A stretch of DNA of 64,000 nucleotides from positions 2,728,001-2,792,000 of the forward strand of contig NZ_CP035042.1 of assembly GCF_009834345.1 (NCBI RefSeq), in the 5' to 3' direction. This stretch comes from Billgrantia tianxiuensis (lineage in GTDB: Bacteria; Pseudomonadota; Gammaproteobacteria; Pseudomonadales; Halomonadaceae). Within the stretch, counting starts at the first letter, position 1, and each line of letters begins with the position of its first letter. Of this stretch, positions 28,926 to 37,395 are shown in pieces. Below the pieces are notes generated by a model. It did not search any database. It was not told where the DNA came from and saw only the letters and a program-made list of their open reading frames with translations. Position numbers and translations under genes: made by a program.

Positions 28926-29832
28926 CTTCCCTCTTCTTCTTCTCCATCGAGCCGGCCTGGTCGTGGTCGATGGCCCGGCCGCTGCGCTCGCTGGTGCGGG
29001 TCAGCAACATCTCCTGGATGATCTCGGGCAGGGTGTCGGCCTTGGACTCCACCGCGCCGGTCAGCGGGTAGCAGCCCAGCGTGCGGAAACGCACCCACTT
29101 CTCCTCGGGCACCTCGCCGGGGGCCAGCGGCATGCGCTCGTCATCGACCATCACCAGCATGCCGTCGCGCTCCACCACCGGGCGCGGGGCGGCGTAGTAG
29201 AGCGGCACGATGGGAATCTGCTCCAGGTAGATGTACTGCCAGATGTCCAGCTCGGTCCAGTTGGAGAGCGGGAAGGCGCGGATCGACTCGCCCTTGTTGA
29301 CCCGGGCGTTGTAGAGGTTCCACAGCTCGGGACGCTGGTTCTTGGGGTCCCAGCGGTGGAACTTGTCACGGAAGGAGAACACCCGCTCCTTGGCGCGGCT
29401 GGCCTCCTCGTCGCGGCGGGCACCGCCGAAGGCGGCATCGAAGCCGTACTTGTCCAGCGCCTGCTTGAGCGCCTGGGTCTTCATCACGTCGGTATAGCCG
29501 CTGGAGCCGTGATCGAAGGGGTTGATGCCCGCGGCCCGCCCCTCTTCGTTGATGTGCTCGATCAGCTCCATGCCCACCTCACCGGCCATGCGGTCGCGGA
29601 AGACGATCATCTCGCGGAACTTCCAGGTGGTGTTGATGTGCATCAGCGGGAACGGCGGCGGCCCGGGGAAGAAGGCCTTGCGCGCCAGATGCAGCATCAC
29701 CGAGGAGTCCTTGCCGATGGAGTAGAGCATCACCGGGTTGCGGAACTCGGCCGACACCTCACGGATGATATGAATCGACTCGGCTTCGAGTTGCTTGAGG
29801 TGGGTCTGACGTTCAATGGAAATTTCAGGCAT
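28915..29832 (-). CDS. cysD: Sulfate adenylyltransferase subunit 2
   Basis: 305 residues, the family length. The PP-loop for ATP is [18 protein letters not shown]; the later conserved stretch [20 protein letters not shown] and the tail [13 protein letters not shown] are also present. It forms the catalytic subunit that makes adenosine 5'-phosphosulfate from sulfate and ATP together with CysN. It precedes cysNC but is separated from it by the four-helix-bundle gene and its repeat arms, whereas cysD and cysN are normally adjacent or overlapping. The downstream hairpin overlaps its stop. Confidence 0.95.
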   Translation of the reverse strand: MPEISIERQTHLKQLEAESIHIIREVSAEFRNPVMLYSIGKDSSVMLHLARKAFFPGPPPFPLMHINTTWKFREMIVFRDRMAGEVGMELIEHINEEGRAAGINPFDHGSSGYTDVMKTQALKQALDKYGFDAAFGGARRDEEASRAKERVFSFRDKFHRWDPKNQRPELWNLYNARVNKGESIRAFPLSNWTELDIWQYIYLEQIPIVPLYYAAPRPVVERDGMLVMVDDERMPLAPGEVPEEKWVRFRTLGCYPLTGAVESKADTLPEIIQEMLLTRTSERSGRAIDHDQAGSMEKKKREGYF

Positions 29833-29848
29833 CGAAAAACCTTCGGTA

Positions 29849-29947
29849 ATAAAAGAAGAAGGGAGAGGGAAGAAGAAAGAGGGAAGAAGCTCTTCTCTCT
29901 TATCTCTTATCTCTTCTTTCTTAACTCTTCTCTCTTATCTCTTCAGA
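29849..29947. repeat. Solo GA/CT inverted repeat between cysD and cysQ
   Basis: A purine arm (29849-29889) meets a pyrimidine arm (29890-29947) directly. A 19-base unit (ctcttctctcttatctctt) occurs twice in the pyrimidine arm, at 29890-29908 and 29925-29943. The second copy covers the cysQ stop codon at 29935-29937. The arms could fold into a long imperfect hairpin or, as a mirror-like purine tract, a triplex. Confidence 0.75.
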
Positions 29948-30741
29948 CTAGCCCGCAGGGCCGTTTCCCAGCGCTCATCCCGCTGCCCACATACGATGAA
30001 GAACGGGTTGAGCACGCTCTCCTGCTGGTTGCAGCGCAGCGGCTCCAGGGTATGGGCATTCAGTACCTGGCCGCCCGCTGCGGTAACCACTGCCTGGGCG
30101 GCTGCGGTGTCCCATTCGCTGGTCGGTGCCAGGCGTGGGTAGAGATCGGCCTTGCCCTCGGCAACGAGGCAAAGTTTGAGCGAACTTCCCATGGAGACGC
30201 ATTCATGGGCTGGGAGCCCGGCGCGGAACGCCTCGAACTCCTTGGAGCCATGGGAACGGCTGCCGACCACTTGCCAGGGCGCTTGCTCCGGCTCGGGAAG
30301 AGGCCGCACCTGGATAGGATGCAAAGCCCCGCCGTTTTCCTGTTTCCATGCCCCCTGCCCTTGCTGGCCTACCCAGGTCGCATCAAGTACCGGTGCGTGC
30401 ACGATGCCGAATACCGGCTCCCCCGCTTCGATCAATGCCACGTTCAGGGTGAACTCGCCGTTCTTCTTGATGAACTCCTTGGTACCGTCGAGCGGGTCGA
30501 TCAACCAGTAGCGCTGCCAGGCCGAGCGAGTGGCGAAAGGAATTTCCGCAGACTCCTCAGAGAGAATCGGTACCTCTGGGGCAAGGTTTTCCAGCAGATC
30601 CACAAGGGCGTGGTGGGAAGCCATGTCCGCTTCGGTCAGTGGGCTCTTGTCATCCTTCGTCTCGACGTTGAAATCCCGCTCGTAGATCGAGATCACTTCG
30701 CGGCCTGCAGCATGAACGCCCTCGACCAAACGGGTGCGCAT
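29935..30741 (-). CDS. cysQ: 3'(2'),5'-bisphosphate nucleotidase
   Basis: About 268 residues. Inositol-monophosphatase-fold motifs are present: SPLTEADMASHHAL, VPILSEESAEIP, WLIDPLDGTKEFIKKNGEFT (metal site D-x-L-D-G-T) and, late, WDTAAAQAVVTAAGG. It hydrolyses PAP, the inhibitory by-product of sulfotransferases, to AMP and phosphate, and can also act on PAPS. I start at ATG 30741, where alignment with relatives is best; the frame stays open to 30780 and a GTG at 30765 is possible. Its place among PAPS genes fits by-product clearance for the sulfotransferases. Confidence 0.92.
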   Translation of the reverse strand: MRTRLVEGVHAAGREVISIYERDFNVETKDDKSPLTEADMASHHALVDLLENLAPEVPILSEESAEIPFATRSAWQRYWLIDPLDGTKEFIKKNGEFTLNVALIEAGEPVFGIVHAPVLDATWVGQQGQGAWKQENGGALHPIQVRPLPEPEQAPWQVVGSRSHGSKEFEAFRAGLPAHECVSMGSSLKLCLVAEGKADLYPRLAPTSEWDTAAAQAVVTAAGGQVLNAHTLEPLRCNQQESVLNPFFIVCGQRDERWETALRASLKR

Positions 30742-30785
30742 GTTGTCGGTAATGAAAAATGTCACAGATAATTCTCGCAATCAGA

Positions 30786-30878
30786 CAGAAGATAGAAGAA
30801 GGAAGAGGGAAGAGGGAAGAGAGAAGTGAGAAGTGAGAAGAGGGAAAGTCCTCTTACCTCTTACCTCTTACCTCTTCA
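30786..30878. repeat. Solo GA/CT inverted repeat upstream of cysQ
   Basis: A purine arm (30786-30848, with short units such as agagggaag and agaagtgag) runs straight into a pyrimidine arm (30849-30878, tandem tcttacc units). The polarity, purine left and pyrimidine right, is the same as in the two other copies. It lies in the gap between the permease stop and cysQ start. Confidence 0.75.
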
Positions 30879-30901
30879 GCCGCGTAGCGGCATCTTGTCG
30901 C

Positions 30902-32668
30902 TCAAAACGACCAAACCAACGGTATCAACGCCACGGCGGTAACGCCTACGATCAAGCTCAACGGTGCACCGAGGCGCAGATAATCAATGAAGCGATAGCC
31001 ACCGGGGCCTAGCACCATGAGATTGGTCTGGTAGCCCAGTGGCGTCATGAAGCTGGCCGAGGCGGCAAACATGATGGCAATGACGAAGGGCATGAAACTC
31101 ACGCCCAACTGCTCGGCCACGGCCACGGCGATGGGAAACATCAGCACTGCGGCCGCATTGTTGGTGATCAGTTCGGTGAATAGCACCGTCATGAGGTAGA
31201 CGAGCGCCAGTGCAGCCCATGGTGCCAGGCCGTCTATCAGCAGCAGCCACTGGGCGATCTGGGCGGCGGCGCCGGTTTTCGTCATGGCCGCGCCCAGCGC
31301 GAACGAAGCCGCTATCACCACCAGTACGGAGAGGTCCACATAGCGCCTGGCCTTGCTTGCCGGCACGCAGCGTGAGACCAGCATGCCGCCGCCGGCCAGC
31401 AGCGCTGCTTCGAGAATGCTCAAAAGCCCCGTGGCACTGGCCACTACCATGGCCGCGAGAATGCCCATCGCCACCGGAGCCTTGCGAAAATCCGGCGGCG
31501 TGGAGTCGTTCAGTGCGCTGACCAGCAGGAAGTCCTTGCGGTAGCGGTACTGATCGACGAAGTCCTGGGCGGTTTCGATCAGCAGCGTATCGCCCACTTG
31601 CAGGCGCAAATCGCCTAGCTTGCCTGGCAATCGCTTGCCATGGCGGGAAATCGACAGAATCACGGCCTGGTAGCGCGAGCGGAAGCGCGATTCGCGTACC
31701 GTTTGATTGAGCCCGCCGAAGTCCGGCCCGATCACGGCTTCCACCAGGCAGCGCTGATGGTGGGCAATATCCAGCTTGTGAACGTCGCCACTGGCCGGTT
31801 TCAAGCCGTGGATGCGGCGCAGCTCACGGGCGCACTCGGGCGCACCGATGAAAATGAGGATGTCGCCTGCCTGCAGTTCGGTACTCGGCGGCACGGCGGT
31901 AAGCAGACGGCCATGCCGTTCGATGTCGGCCAGGTAGCCGAAGCTGAGGTGACGCAGCCCCGCATCGGCGATGCTTTTGCCGACCAGCGGCCCTTTCTCG
32001 TCTACCACCACTTCTACCGAGTATTCGCGCGCCTGCTCGAGCTGCTCCAACACGCCCTGCCGGTTCGGTAGCAGGCGATCGGCGAAAAGGTAAAGAAAAG
32101 TGCCGCCTATCAGTACGACAGGGATGCCGACCCAGGCGAGCGAAAACATGGCAAGCCCGATTCCCTTCTCGCTTTGCAGCAGGCCATCCACGACCAGATT
32201 GGTACTGGTGCCGATCAAGGTACAGGTGCCACCGATGATGGCGGCATAGCTGAGCGGCAGCAGCAGCTTGGAGGGTGGCAGCCGCAGGCGCCCCGCCCAC
32301 TCCTGAATGGCAGGGATGAACATGGCCACCACGGTGGTGTTGTTCATGAAGGCGCTCAAACCCGATGCCGGTAGCAAAACGCGCAGTTGCGCTTGCCGCA
32401 GGCGCTGTGGCTGACCCAGCAAGCGGTGCGCCAGCCACTGGATGGCGCCGGTTTCCTTCAGCCCGGCGGCCACGACATAAAGCACCGCGATGGTCATGAC
32501 GCCAGGATTGCCGAACCCGGCCAGGGCCTCGCCGGGGGTCAGGATGCCTGAAACGACCAGAGTGGCTAGCGATGCCATGAGAATGACATCGGCAGCAATT
32601 CTAGTAAGAGCCAGCAATGCCAGCACCACCCCAATGACGCCCAACGTGGCTAACGCATCAATCGACAT
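30902..32668 (-). CDS. SLC13-type anion permease with two RCK_C domains, probably sulfate
   Basis: 588 residues. Two blocks of hydrophobic helices (about 1-200 and 385-588) flank a soluble centre with two TrkA-C/RCK_C domains (about 215-300 and 305-385, including GDILIFIGAPECARELRRIH and VGDTLLIETAQDF). Conserved carrier loops include FMNNTTVVAMFIPAI and ITNNAAAVLMFPIA, the paired N-N-(T/A) motifs of the DASS/SLC13 family. Members are sodium-coupled carriers for sulfate or dicarboxylates. Position directly upstream of cysQ and the sulfate-activation genes argues for sulfate. It sits in the inner membrane. Confidence 0.85.
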   Translation of the reverse strand: MSIDALATLGVIGVVLALLALTRIAADVILMASLATLVVSGILTPGEALAGFGNPGVMTIAVLYVVAAGLKETGAIQWLAHRLLGQPQRLRQAQLRVLLPASGLSAFMNNTTVVAMFIPAIQEWAGRLRLPPSKLLLPLSYAAIIGGTCTLIGTSTNLVVDGLLQSEKGIGLAMFSLAWVGIPVVLIGGTFLYLFADRLLPNRQGVLEQLEQAREYSVEVVVDEKGPLVGKSIADAGLRHLSFGYLADIERHGRLLTAVPPSTELQAGDILIFIGAPECARELRRIHGLKPASGDVHKLDIAHHQRCLVEAVIGPDFGGLNQTVRESRFRSRYQAVILSISRHGKRLPGKLGDLRLQVGDTLLIETAQDFVDQYRYRKDFLLVSALNDSTPPDFRKAPVAMGILAAMVVASATGLLSILEAALLAGGGMLVSRCVPASKARRYVDLSVLVVIAASFALGAAMTKTGAAAQIAQWLLLIDGLAPWAALALVYLMTVLFTELITNNAAAVLMFPIAVAVAEQLGVSFMPFVIAIMFAASASFMTPLGYQTNLMVLGPGGYRFIDYLRLGAPLSLIVGVTAVALIPLVWSF

Positions 32669-32726
32669 TTAACTTTTGAGCCACTTGGTTGCCTTGGTGC
32701 CGTTACCGTTCATGCAACGTAAACCG

Positions 32727-34061
32727 TCATTGCAGGGAATCGCCCCTACCGACAGCAAAATAGAGAAGCCCGGCTTCCCTCACTCGTACTGGATCGAACA
32801 CATTGCGCCCATCCACTATGACGGGCGAGGCCAATTGCTGCTTCAGCCAGTCGAAATCCACGGCGCGGAAGTCTTTCCACTCCGTACAGATCGCCAGGGC
32901 ATCGGCGCCTTTCACGGCCTGAATACGATCGGCCACCAGTATCAGGTCGTCACGGTCGCCATAGATGCGCCGGCATTCGCGCATCGCTTGCGGGTCGTAG
33001 GCCTGTACCTTGGCACCGGCGTCCCACAGGGCTTCCATCAGTACGCGGCTGGGAGCATCGCGCATGTCATCGGTGTCGGGCTTGAACGCCAGCCCCCATA
33101 AGCCGATGGTCTTGCCGCTCAGGTCGCCATCGAAGGCCTGCATGAGTTTGGTGAACAGGGTTTGCTTCTGGCGGCGATTGACCGTTTCAACCGCGTTGAG
33201 CAGTGCGGGCTCATACCCTGCCTGGCTGGCGGTACGCATTAGCGCCTGTACGTCCTTGGGGAAACAGGAGCCGCCATAACCGCAGCCGGGGTAGATGAAC
33301 TGGTAGCCAATTCGCGGGTCCGAGCCGATGCCATGGCGCACCTGTTCCACGTCGGCGCCCAGCCTCTCGGCCAGGTTGGCAATTTCGTTCATGAAGCTGA
33401 TCTTGGTCGCCAGCATGGCGTTGGCGGCATACTTGGTCAGCTCGGCGGCGCGGATGTCCATGAACATCAGTTTGTCGCGCAGCCGGTTGTAGGGGGCGTA
33501 GCACTCGCGCATCAATGCCTTGACCCGCTCGGAGTCGGTACCGACCACGATACGGGCACCTTGAGTGAAGTCCTCGATGGCGGCGCCTTCCTTGAGAAAC
33601 TCGGGGTTGGAGCAGACATCGAAGTCGACCTGATGGCCGCGAGCCTCCAGGGCGTTCCTCACCTCCACGCGCACCTTGTCCGCCGTTCCCACCGGTACGG
33701 TCGACTTGTTGATGATGACCTTGTAGTCGTCAATGTGTTCGCCAATGCTCTTGGCCACGGCGAGGACGTATTGCAGATCGGCGCTGCCGTCTTCATCCGG
33801 CGGAGTGCCCACGGCGATGAACTGAAGCCTGCCGAAGGCCACTGCCTTGGCGGCTTCGGTCGTGAAGCGCAACCGCCCGGCGGCCACGTTCTGCTTGACC
33901 ATGGCTTCGAGCCCCGGCTCGTAGATGGGAATCTCTCCGCGCTCCAGGCCCGCGATCTTGTCGGCATCGATGTCCATGCACATCACGTCGTGCCCGACAT
34001 CGGCGAGACAGGCACCAGTCACCAGGCCCACATAGCCGGTTCCGAATACGGTAACGTTCAT
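32727..34061 (-). CDS. ugd: UDP-glucose 6-dehydrogenase
   Basis: 444 residues. NAD-binding start [19 protein letters not shown], central [15 protein letters not shown], and catalytic Cys266 in [12 protein letters not shown]. It oxidises UDP-glucose to UDP-glucuronate. This gives the locus a second acidic donor besides UDP-ManNAcA, and a substrate for a uronosyl epimerase or lyase if the polymer contains glucuronate. It is 58 bases upstream of the permease gene and co-directional with the cys genes. Confidence 0.95.
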   Translation of the reverse strand: MNVTVFGTGYVGLVTGACLADVGHDVMCMDIDADKIAGLERGEIPIYEPGLEAMVKQNVAAGRLRFTTEAAKAVAFGRLQFIAVGTPPDEDGSADLQYVLAVAKSIGEHIDDYKVIINKSTVPVGTADKVRVEVRNALEARGHQVDFDVCSNPEFLKEGAAIEDFTQGARIVVGTDSERVKALMRECYAPYNRLRDKLMFMDIRAAELTKYAANAMLATKISFMNEIANLAERLGADVEQVRHGIGSDPRIGYQFIYPGCGYGGSCFPKDVQALMRTASQAGYEPALLNAVETVNRRQKQTLFTKLMQAFDGDLSGKTIGLWGLAFKPDTDDMRDAPSRVLMEALWDAGAKVQAYDPQAMRECRRIYGDRDDLILVADRIQAVKGADALAICTEWKDFRAVDFDWLKQQLASPVIVDGRNVFDPVRVREAGLLYFAVGRGDSLQ

Positions 34062-34130
34062 TGCCGTTCCTTTATGAATTCTCTTCCAGAGGTATAGTCG
34101 GGCTTGTGTTAGCCCAGAGCTTGATCGCCG

Positions 34131-34245
34131 TCACGCCGTGGCCAGAACGGCCTCGTCTGCTGTCGTCCCGGCGAGGTGATCGCCACCCAACGTCACCTCA
34201 AGCGAGTGCCCTGCCCCTTCGGCCCATTCCAGCAGCTTGGCCTTG
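34131..34245 (-). pseudogene. Displaced 3'-end fragment of a beta-CASP metallo-hydrolase gene
   Basis: Read on the minus strand this gives AKLLEWAEGAGHSLEVTLGG and about 17 more residues before a stop. It aligns without gaps to the C-terminal end of the metallo-hydrolase encoded at 35956-37395 (AKLLEWAEGARHELSVTLGA). The DNA match runs over 72 bases, of which the 30 nearest the cassette are identical but for one base. It has no start and no upstream domain. It looks like the former 3' end of that gene, or of a relative, cut off by the cassette between. Confidence 0.75.
34174..34245. repeat. 72-base direct repeat, copy 1
   Basis: Matches 35996-36067 at equal length with no gap. The best block is 34216-34245 against 36038-36067, one mismatch in 30. 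The two copies bracket the ATPase and nuclease-like genes, as attachment sites or target duplications would. The higher divergence away from the 30-base block fits two different versions of the same gene end. Confidence 0.75.
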
Positions 34246-34252
34246 GTATATC

Positions 34253-34753
34253 TCACAACCACTCCCTCAGGTCCGGTACCTTGCTCGACGGCTCTGAGTG
34301 AAGCACTGCTCCCACACGAATGCCGTGCGCCTTTTCAAGCCGTTCGATTGCCGGCTTGGATAGCATACCGTTACTCACGATGAATGCTTTTTCAGCCATC
34401 TGGCCAGGACCGGAGGTATCAAGAAGTTGCTTCAACTGACTGTATTCGGCTCGCTGAAAGCGTGTGTAAGCAAGCTGCTCAAACGCATGTGGGATATCGC
34501 CTGCGCCTTTAAGCTCCACTAGCACCACTACCTTCTTGTTGTGGCCCTTGAACAGGTACATGGCATCGCACTTCATGGCGTTATTCGTGAAGACACAGCC
34601 ATCGAGCACTAACGCCTTTGCCTCTTCATTCGCGCGTAAGCTCAGGGAAACCTTCTTGCCTTGCTCTTCCAGCATCAAATCGGTCTTGCATACCGAATGG
34701 ATGTTCCCCATCCGTACGCACTCGCAGTGACTATACGGACCTGTGTTGATCAT
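34253..34753 (-). CDS. Small PD-(D/E)XK-like protein paired with the ATPase
   Basis: 166 residues from ATG at 34753, which overlaps the ATPase stop by 23 bases, so the two are translationally coupled. A possible nuclease core is seen: Asp63 in KCDAMYLF, then the strand VVVLVELKG with Glu80 and Lys82, giving D-x16-E-x-K. The C-terminal half is mixed alpha/beta (KAFIVSNGMLSKPAIERLEK). Pairing of a RecF-like ATPase with a small nuclease is common in phage-defence systems. I do not recognise the family by name. The nuclease reading rests on three residues and is an inference. Confidence 0.5.
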   Translation of the reverse strand: MINTGPYSHCECVRMGNIHSVCKTDLMLEEQGKKVSLSLRANEEAKALVLDGCVFTNNAMKCDAMYLFKGHNKKVVVLVELKGAGDIPHAFEQLAYTRFQRAEYSQLKQLLDTSGPGQMAEKAFIVSNGMLSKPAIERLEKAHGIRVGAVLHSEPSSKVPDLREWL

Positions 34754-35966
34754 CCATTCGATTCCATTCGATGTCGCGCATACGATCATAGAGCGCGTTG
34801 ATGTCGTTGAAGTGCATCAGCAAGGTGTCATCCACCAGCCCGGTTTCCTCATCGACCAGTGAATGCTTGGCGCTGCTCTCCATCAAATAGGCACGCACAT
34901 CGTCACTGGAGAGAGGCATCAAATGGTCGATTTCCTGATCCCCGGTCGCTGGTTCACCCAGTTGATGGCGCTTCAGATGGTTGTTCAACGCTTCCACGAT
35001 GAAGGGGCTATGCGTCGTCAGTATGAACTGGGTGTTGCTGAAAGTGCGTAACAGGTCTGCCAATACACGGCGCTGCCATGAAGGGTGAAGGTGGAGATCC
35101 ACCTCATCGATCATCACTACCGCCTCCGCACTCAGGGGATTGCTCAGGTGTGGATTGGCTAGCCCCATGCGCATGCTCAAATCGATGACTAGGCCTAGCA
35201 GGGTCTTGTATCCATCGCTGAGCTGCATCAAATCTAGCGTCTCGCCGTTGAGCGTTACGGCGAGCCTAAGAGGATTGACTTCTATATGGGGATTGCTAAT
35301 GTCCGGAAACACTTGGCGGATGGCGCGACGGACGGCATCCAGCTCCTTGAGTGTCACATCGAAGCTTCGCCGTTCTTTCTGCAGGCGGCTCTCTTCGTTT
35401 TCCTTGTTGTAGAACCAGATGAATGCAGACTTGAAACTGCTGTGCGCCTCCAGCGCGTTTTCCAGGGCTTCCATGCGCGTATGGCTCTTGGGAAAACCTT
35501 TCCGTCTGAGCGGCACCTGCAGCACGGCTCGGCTCACACCGTAGTAGGCCACCATGGGTAGATCGTATTGCCCTCCAGCATTCAGGGGATCGATGACGGT
35601 GCTGTCTAGGTAGGCTTCCAGCTCCTTGAGCCCCGTGGCTTTCGGCGTAGCAGCTACCGTGGCCTTGCTCTTGTCGCGTCGCTGTATACGATCCCACTTC
35701 ACGCCTGAGCGCAGGGTAAGCGCCACGCGGGTATAAGGCGCAAGTGCATTGCCCTGCTGGCGAATGTCTCCCGTTTTCCTGAATGTGATGCCCGATACTG
35801 ATGGCAGATGCGTCAGTGCAGCCCCCAGGCCAATGGCAATGCCATCCAGAACGGAGGTCTTGCCGCTGCCGTTGTTACCCAGCAGCACTGTCAGGCGCCT
35901 GCCCAGCTCAATCTCGAGCTGTTCGCAGGCGCGGAAGTTCTCAAGCCTCAGGCGGTCAAGGTGCAT
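34731..35966 (-). CDS. RecF/OLD-like AAA ATPase
   Basis: 411 residues. Walker A GNNGSGKTS (30-38) follows a LENFRACEQLEIELG start typical of RecF/SMC-type ATPases. A signature-like LSDGYKTLLGL lies near 250, Walker B is VVMIDEVDLHLHPSWQ, and a His-switch FILTTHSPFIVEAL follows. The C-terminal 70 residues are unassigned and hold no Toprim motif, which separates it from true OLD nucleases. The start overlaps the metallo-hydrolase stop by 11 bases; the end overlaps the nuclease-like gene. Probably a DNA- or RNA-sensing ATPase that gates its partner. Confidence 0.8.
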   Translation of the reverse strand: MHLDRLRLENFRACEQLEIELGRRLTVLLGNNGSGKTSVLDGIAIGLGAALTHLPSVSGITFRKTGDIRQQGNALAPYTRVALTLRSGVKWDRIQRRDKSKATVAATPKATGLKELEAYLDSTVIDPLNAGGQYDLPMVAYYGVSRAVLQVPLRRKGFPKSHTRMEALENALEAHSSFKSAFIWFYNKENEESRLQKERRSFDVTLKELDAVRRAIRQVFPDISNPHIEVNPLRLAVTLNGETLDLMQLSDGYKTLLGLVIDLSMRMGLANPHLSNPLSAEAVVMIDEVDLHLHPSWQRRVLADLLRTFSNTQFILTTHSPFIVEALNNHLKRHQLGEPATGDQEIDHLMPLSSDDVRAYLMESSAKHSLVDEETGLVDDTLLMHFNDINALYDRMRDIEWNRMDDQHRSV

Positions 35967-37395
35967 AGGCTGTCTCGGGTAGTTTCTCGTCGTACAGGTG
36001 ATCCGCCCCCAGCGTCACGCTCAACTCATGCCGTGCTCCTTCGGCCCATTCCAGCAACTTGGCCTTGAGCGCGGCCTGGGCGTGGGCGTCGCCGTGCACC
36101 AGGCGCACTTCCCTGGGCGGGTGGCGCATGCGTCGCACGAAGTTGAGCAGGTCGTGCTGGTCGGCGTGAGCCGAGTAACCGTTCACGGTTTCGATGCGGG
36201 CGCGAATGTCTATCCGCTGGCCATCCAGCACTACCCAGCCGCCTTTGGGGCCAAAGCGCTGTATGTCGCGCCCTGGGGTGCCTTGTGCCTGGTAGCCGGT
36301 AAACAGCACGCAGTGGCGTTCGTCACCCAGCATGCGCTTGAGGTAGTTGACCACCCTGCCCCCGCTGGCCATGCCACTGGCGGCGATCACCACTGCCGGC
36401 CGGCCGCTGTCGGCCAGGTATTCGATGGTACGCTCGTGGGCTTCGTGGCCTTCCACGGTGTAGAGGTTCTCGAAGCTGAGCGGGTGGCGTCCACTGCGCA
36501 GCCGCTGGTGGGCTTCGGCGTCCCACCACGGCTTGAGTTCGCGGTACACCTCGGTGAAGCGGGCGGCCAGCGGCGAATCGACGATGATCTCGAGTTCGCG
36601 CCAGCGCTCGCTTTGCGCGTTGTGTATCAGCCCTTCCAGTTCGTAGAGCAGCTCTTGGGTGCGCCCCACGCTGAAGGCGGGAACGATCACGGTGCCACCG
36701 TTTGCCAGTGCCCTGTCGATGGCGGCCTTGAGTCGTTCGCGGCGATGGCGCCTGTCTTCATGCAGGCGGTCGCCGTAGGTGCTTTCCAGCACCAGCACGT
36801 CGGCGCGATACGGCGGCTGGGGTGCCGGCAGCAGCGGTGCATGGGGGGCGCCCAGGTCACCTGAAAAGATGGTGCGCTGTTGCTTGCCACTGGACTTATC
36901 GAGCGTATCCACTTCCACGTAGGCGGAGCCGAGTATGTGGCCCGCACGCTGCAGCTTGACCCGCACCCGGTGGCGTTCGTCGTCGAGTACGGTGTGCCAG
37001 GTCTTGTAGTCCAGCGCTACCAGGCGGCCCTGCACTTCGGCCAGGAAGCGCTCGATCAGCGCACGGTCGCGGGTAAAGCCGACCTTGAGGGCATCTTCTA
37101 TGACCAATGGCAGTAGCCGGGCCGAGGGCACCGAGCAGAGAATCGGCCCCGTATATCCCGCCGCCAGCAGGTAGGGCAAGCGGCCGATATGATCGATATG
37201 TACGTGGGTGACCACCAGCGCCAGCACGTCCTCCACCGGGAAGCGCACCTGGTGCTGCTCGAGGCTATCAAGACGCTCGGCATCCTGCCCTTGGAAGATG
37301 CCGCAATCGATCAGCAGTGCACGGCCCGGTGCAATCTGCAACCGATGGCAGCTACCGGTTACGCCGCTGGCAGCGCCGTGGTGGAGAATCTTCAT
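35956..37395 (-). CDS. Beta-CASP metallo-beta-lactamase-fold hydrolase (RNA-processing type)
   Basis: 479 residues from ATG 37395, where the family normally begins (MKILHHGAASGVTGSCH). The zinc motif is THVHIDHIGRLPYL, the beta-CASP domain follows at about 200-330, and the C-terminal RMMBL part has GYSAHADQHDLLNF and VRLVHGDAHAQAALKAKL. Relatives are exo- or endoribonucleases, or in some cases act on other phosphodiesters. The last 35 codons lie in the 72-base repeat region and differ from the displaced end at 34131-34245, so its present C-terminus may have arrived with the cassette. An upstream in-frame start at 37467 is possible. Confidence 0.85.
   Translation of the reverse strand: MKILHHGAASGVTGSCHRLQIAPGRALLIDCGIFQGQDAERLDSLEQHQVRFPVEDVLALVVTHVHIDHIGRLPYLLAAGYTGPILCSVPSARLLPLVIEDALKVGFTRDRALIERFLAEVQGRLVALDYKTWHTVLDDERHRVRVKLQRAGHILGSAYVEVDTLDKSSGKQQRTIFSGDLGAPHAPLLPAPQPPYRADVLVLESTYGDRLHEDRRHRRERLKAAIDRALANGGTVIVPAFSVGRTQELLYELEGLIHNAQSERWRELEIIVDSPLAARFTEVYRELKPWWDAEAHQRLRSGRHPLSFENLYTVEGHEAHERTIEYLADSGRPAVVIAASGMASGGRVVNYLKRMLGDERHCVLFTGYQAQGTPGRDIQRFGPKGGWVVLDGQRIDIRARIETVNGYSAHADQHDLLNFVRRMRHPPREVRLVHGDAHAQAALKAKLLEWAEGARHELSVTLGADHLYDEKLPETAYAP
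35996..36067. repeat. 72-base direct repeat, copy 2
   Basis: Lies inside the 3' end of the metallo-hydrolase gene and matches 34174-34245. The cassette of ATPase and nuclease-like genes lies exactly between the copies. Confidence 0.75.

Noticed and set aside
28963..30771. A 602-codon open frame opposite cysD and cysQ
   Set aside because: Spans two real genes and the repeat between them; composition is typical of an antisense frame.
28474..30878. GA/CT tracts as a CRISPR array
   Set aside because: Units are low-complexity, without constant repeat-spacer spacing, and no cas gene is near.
34731..35966. OLD-family nuclease
   Set aside because: The ATPase lacks the C-terminal Toprim domain; the partner protein would have to supply any nuclease.
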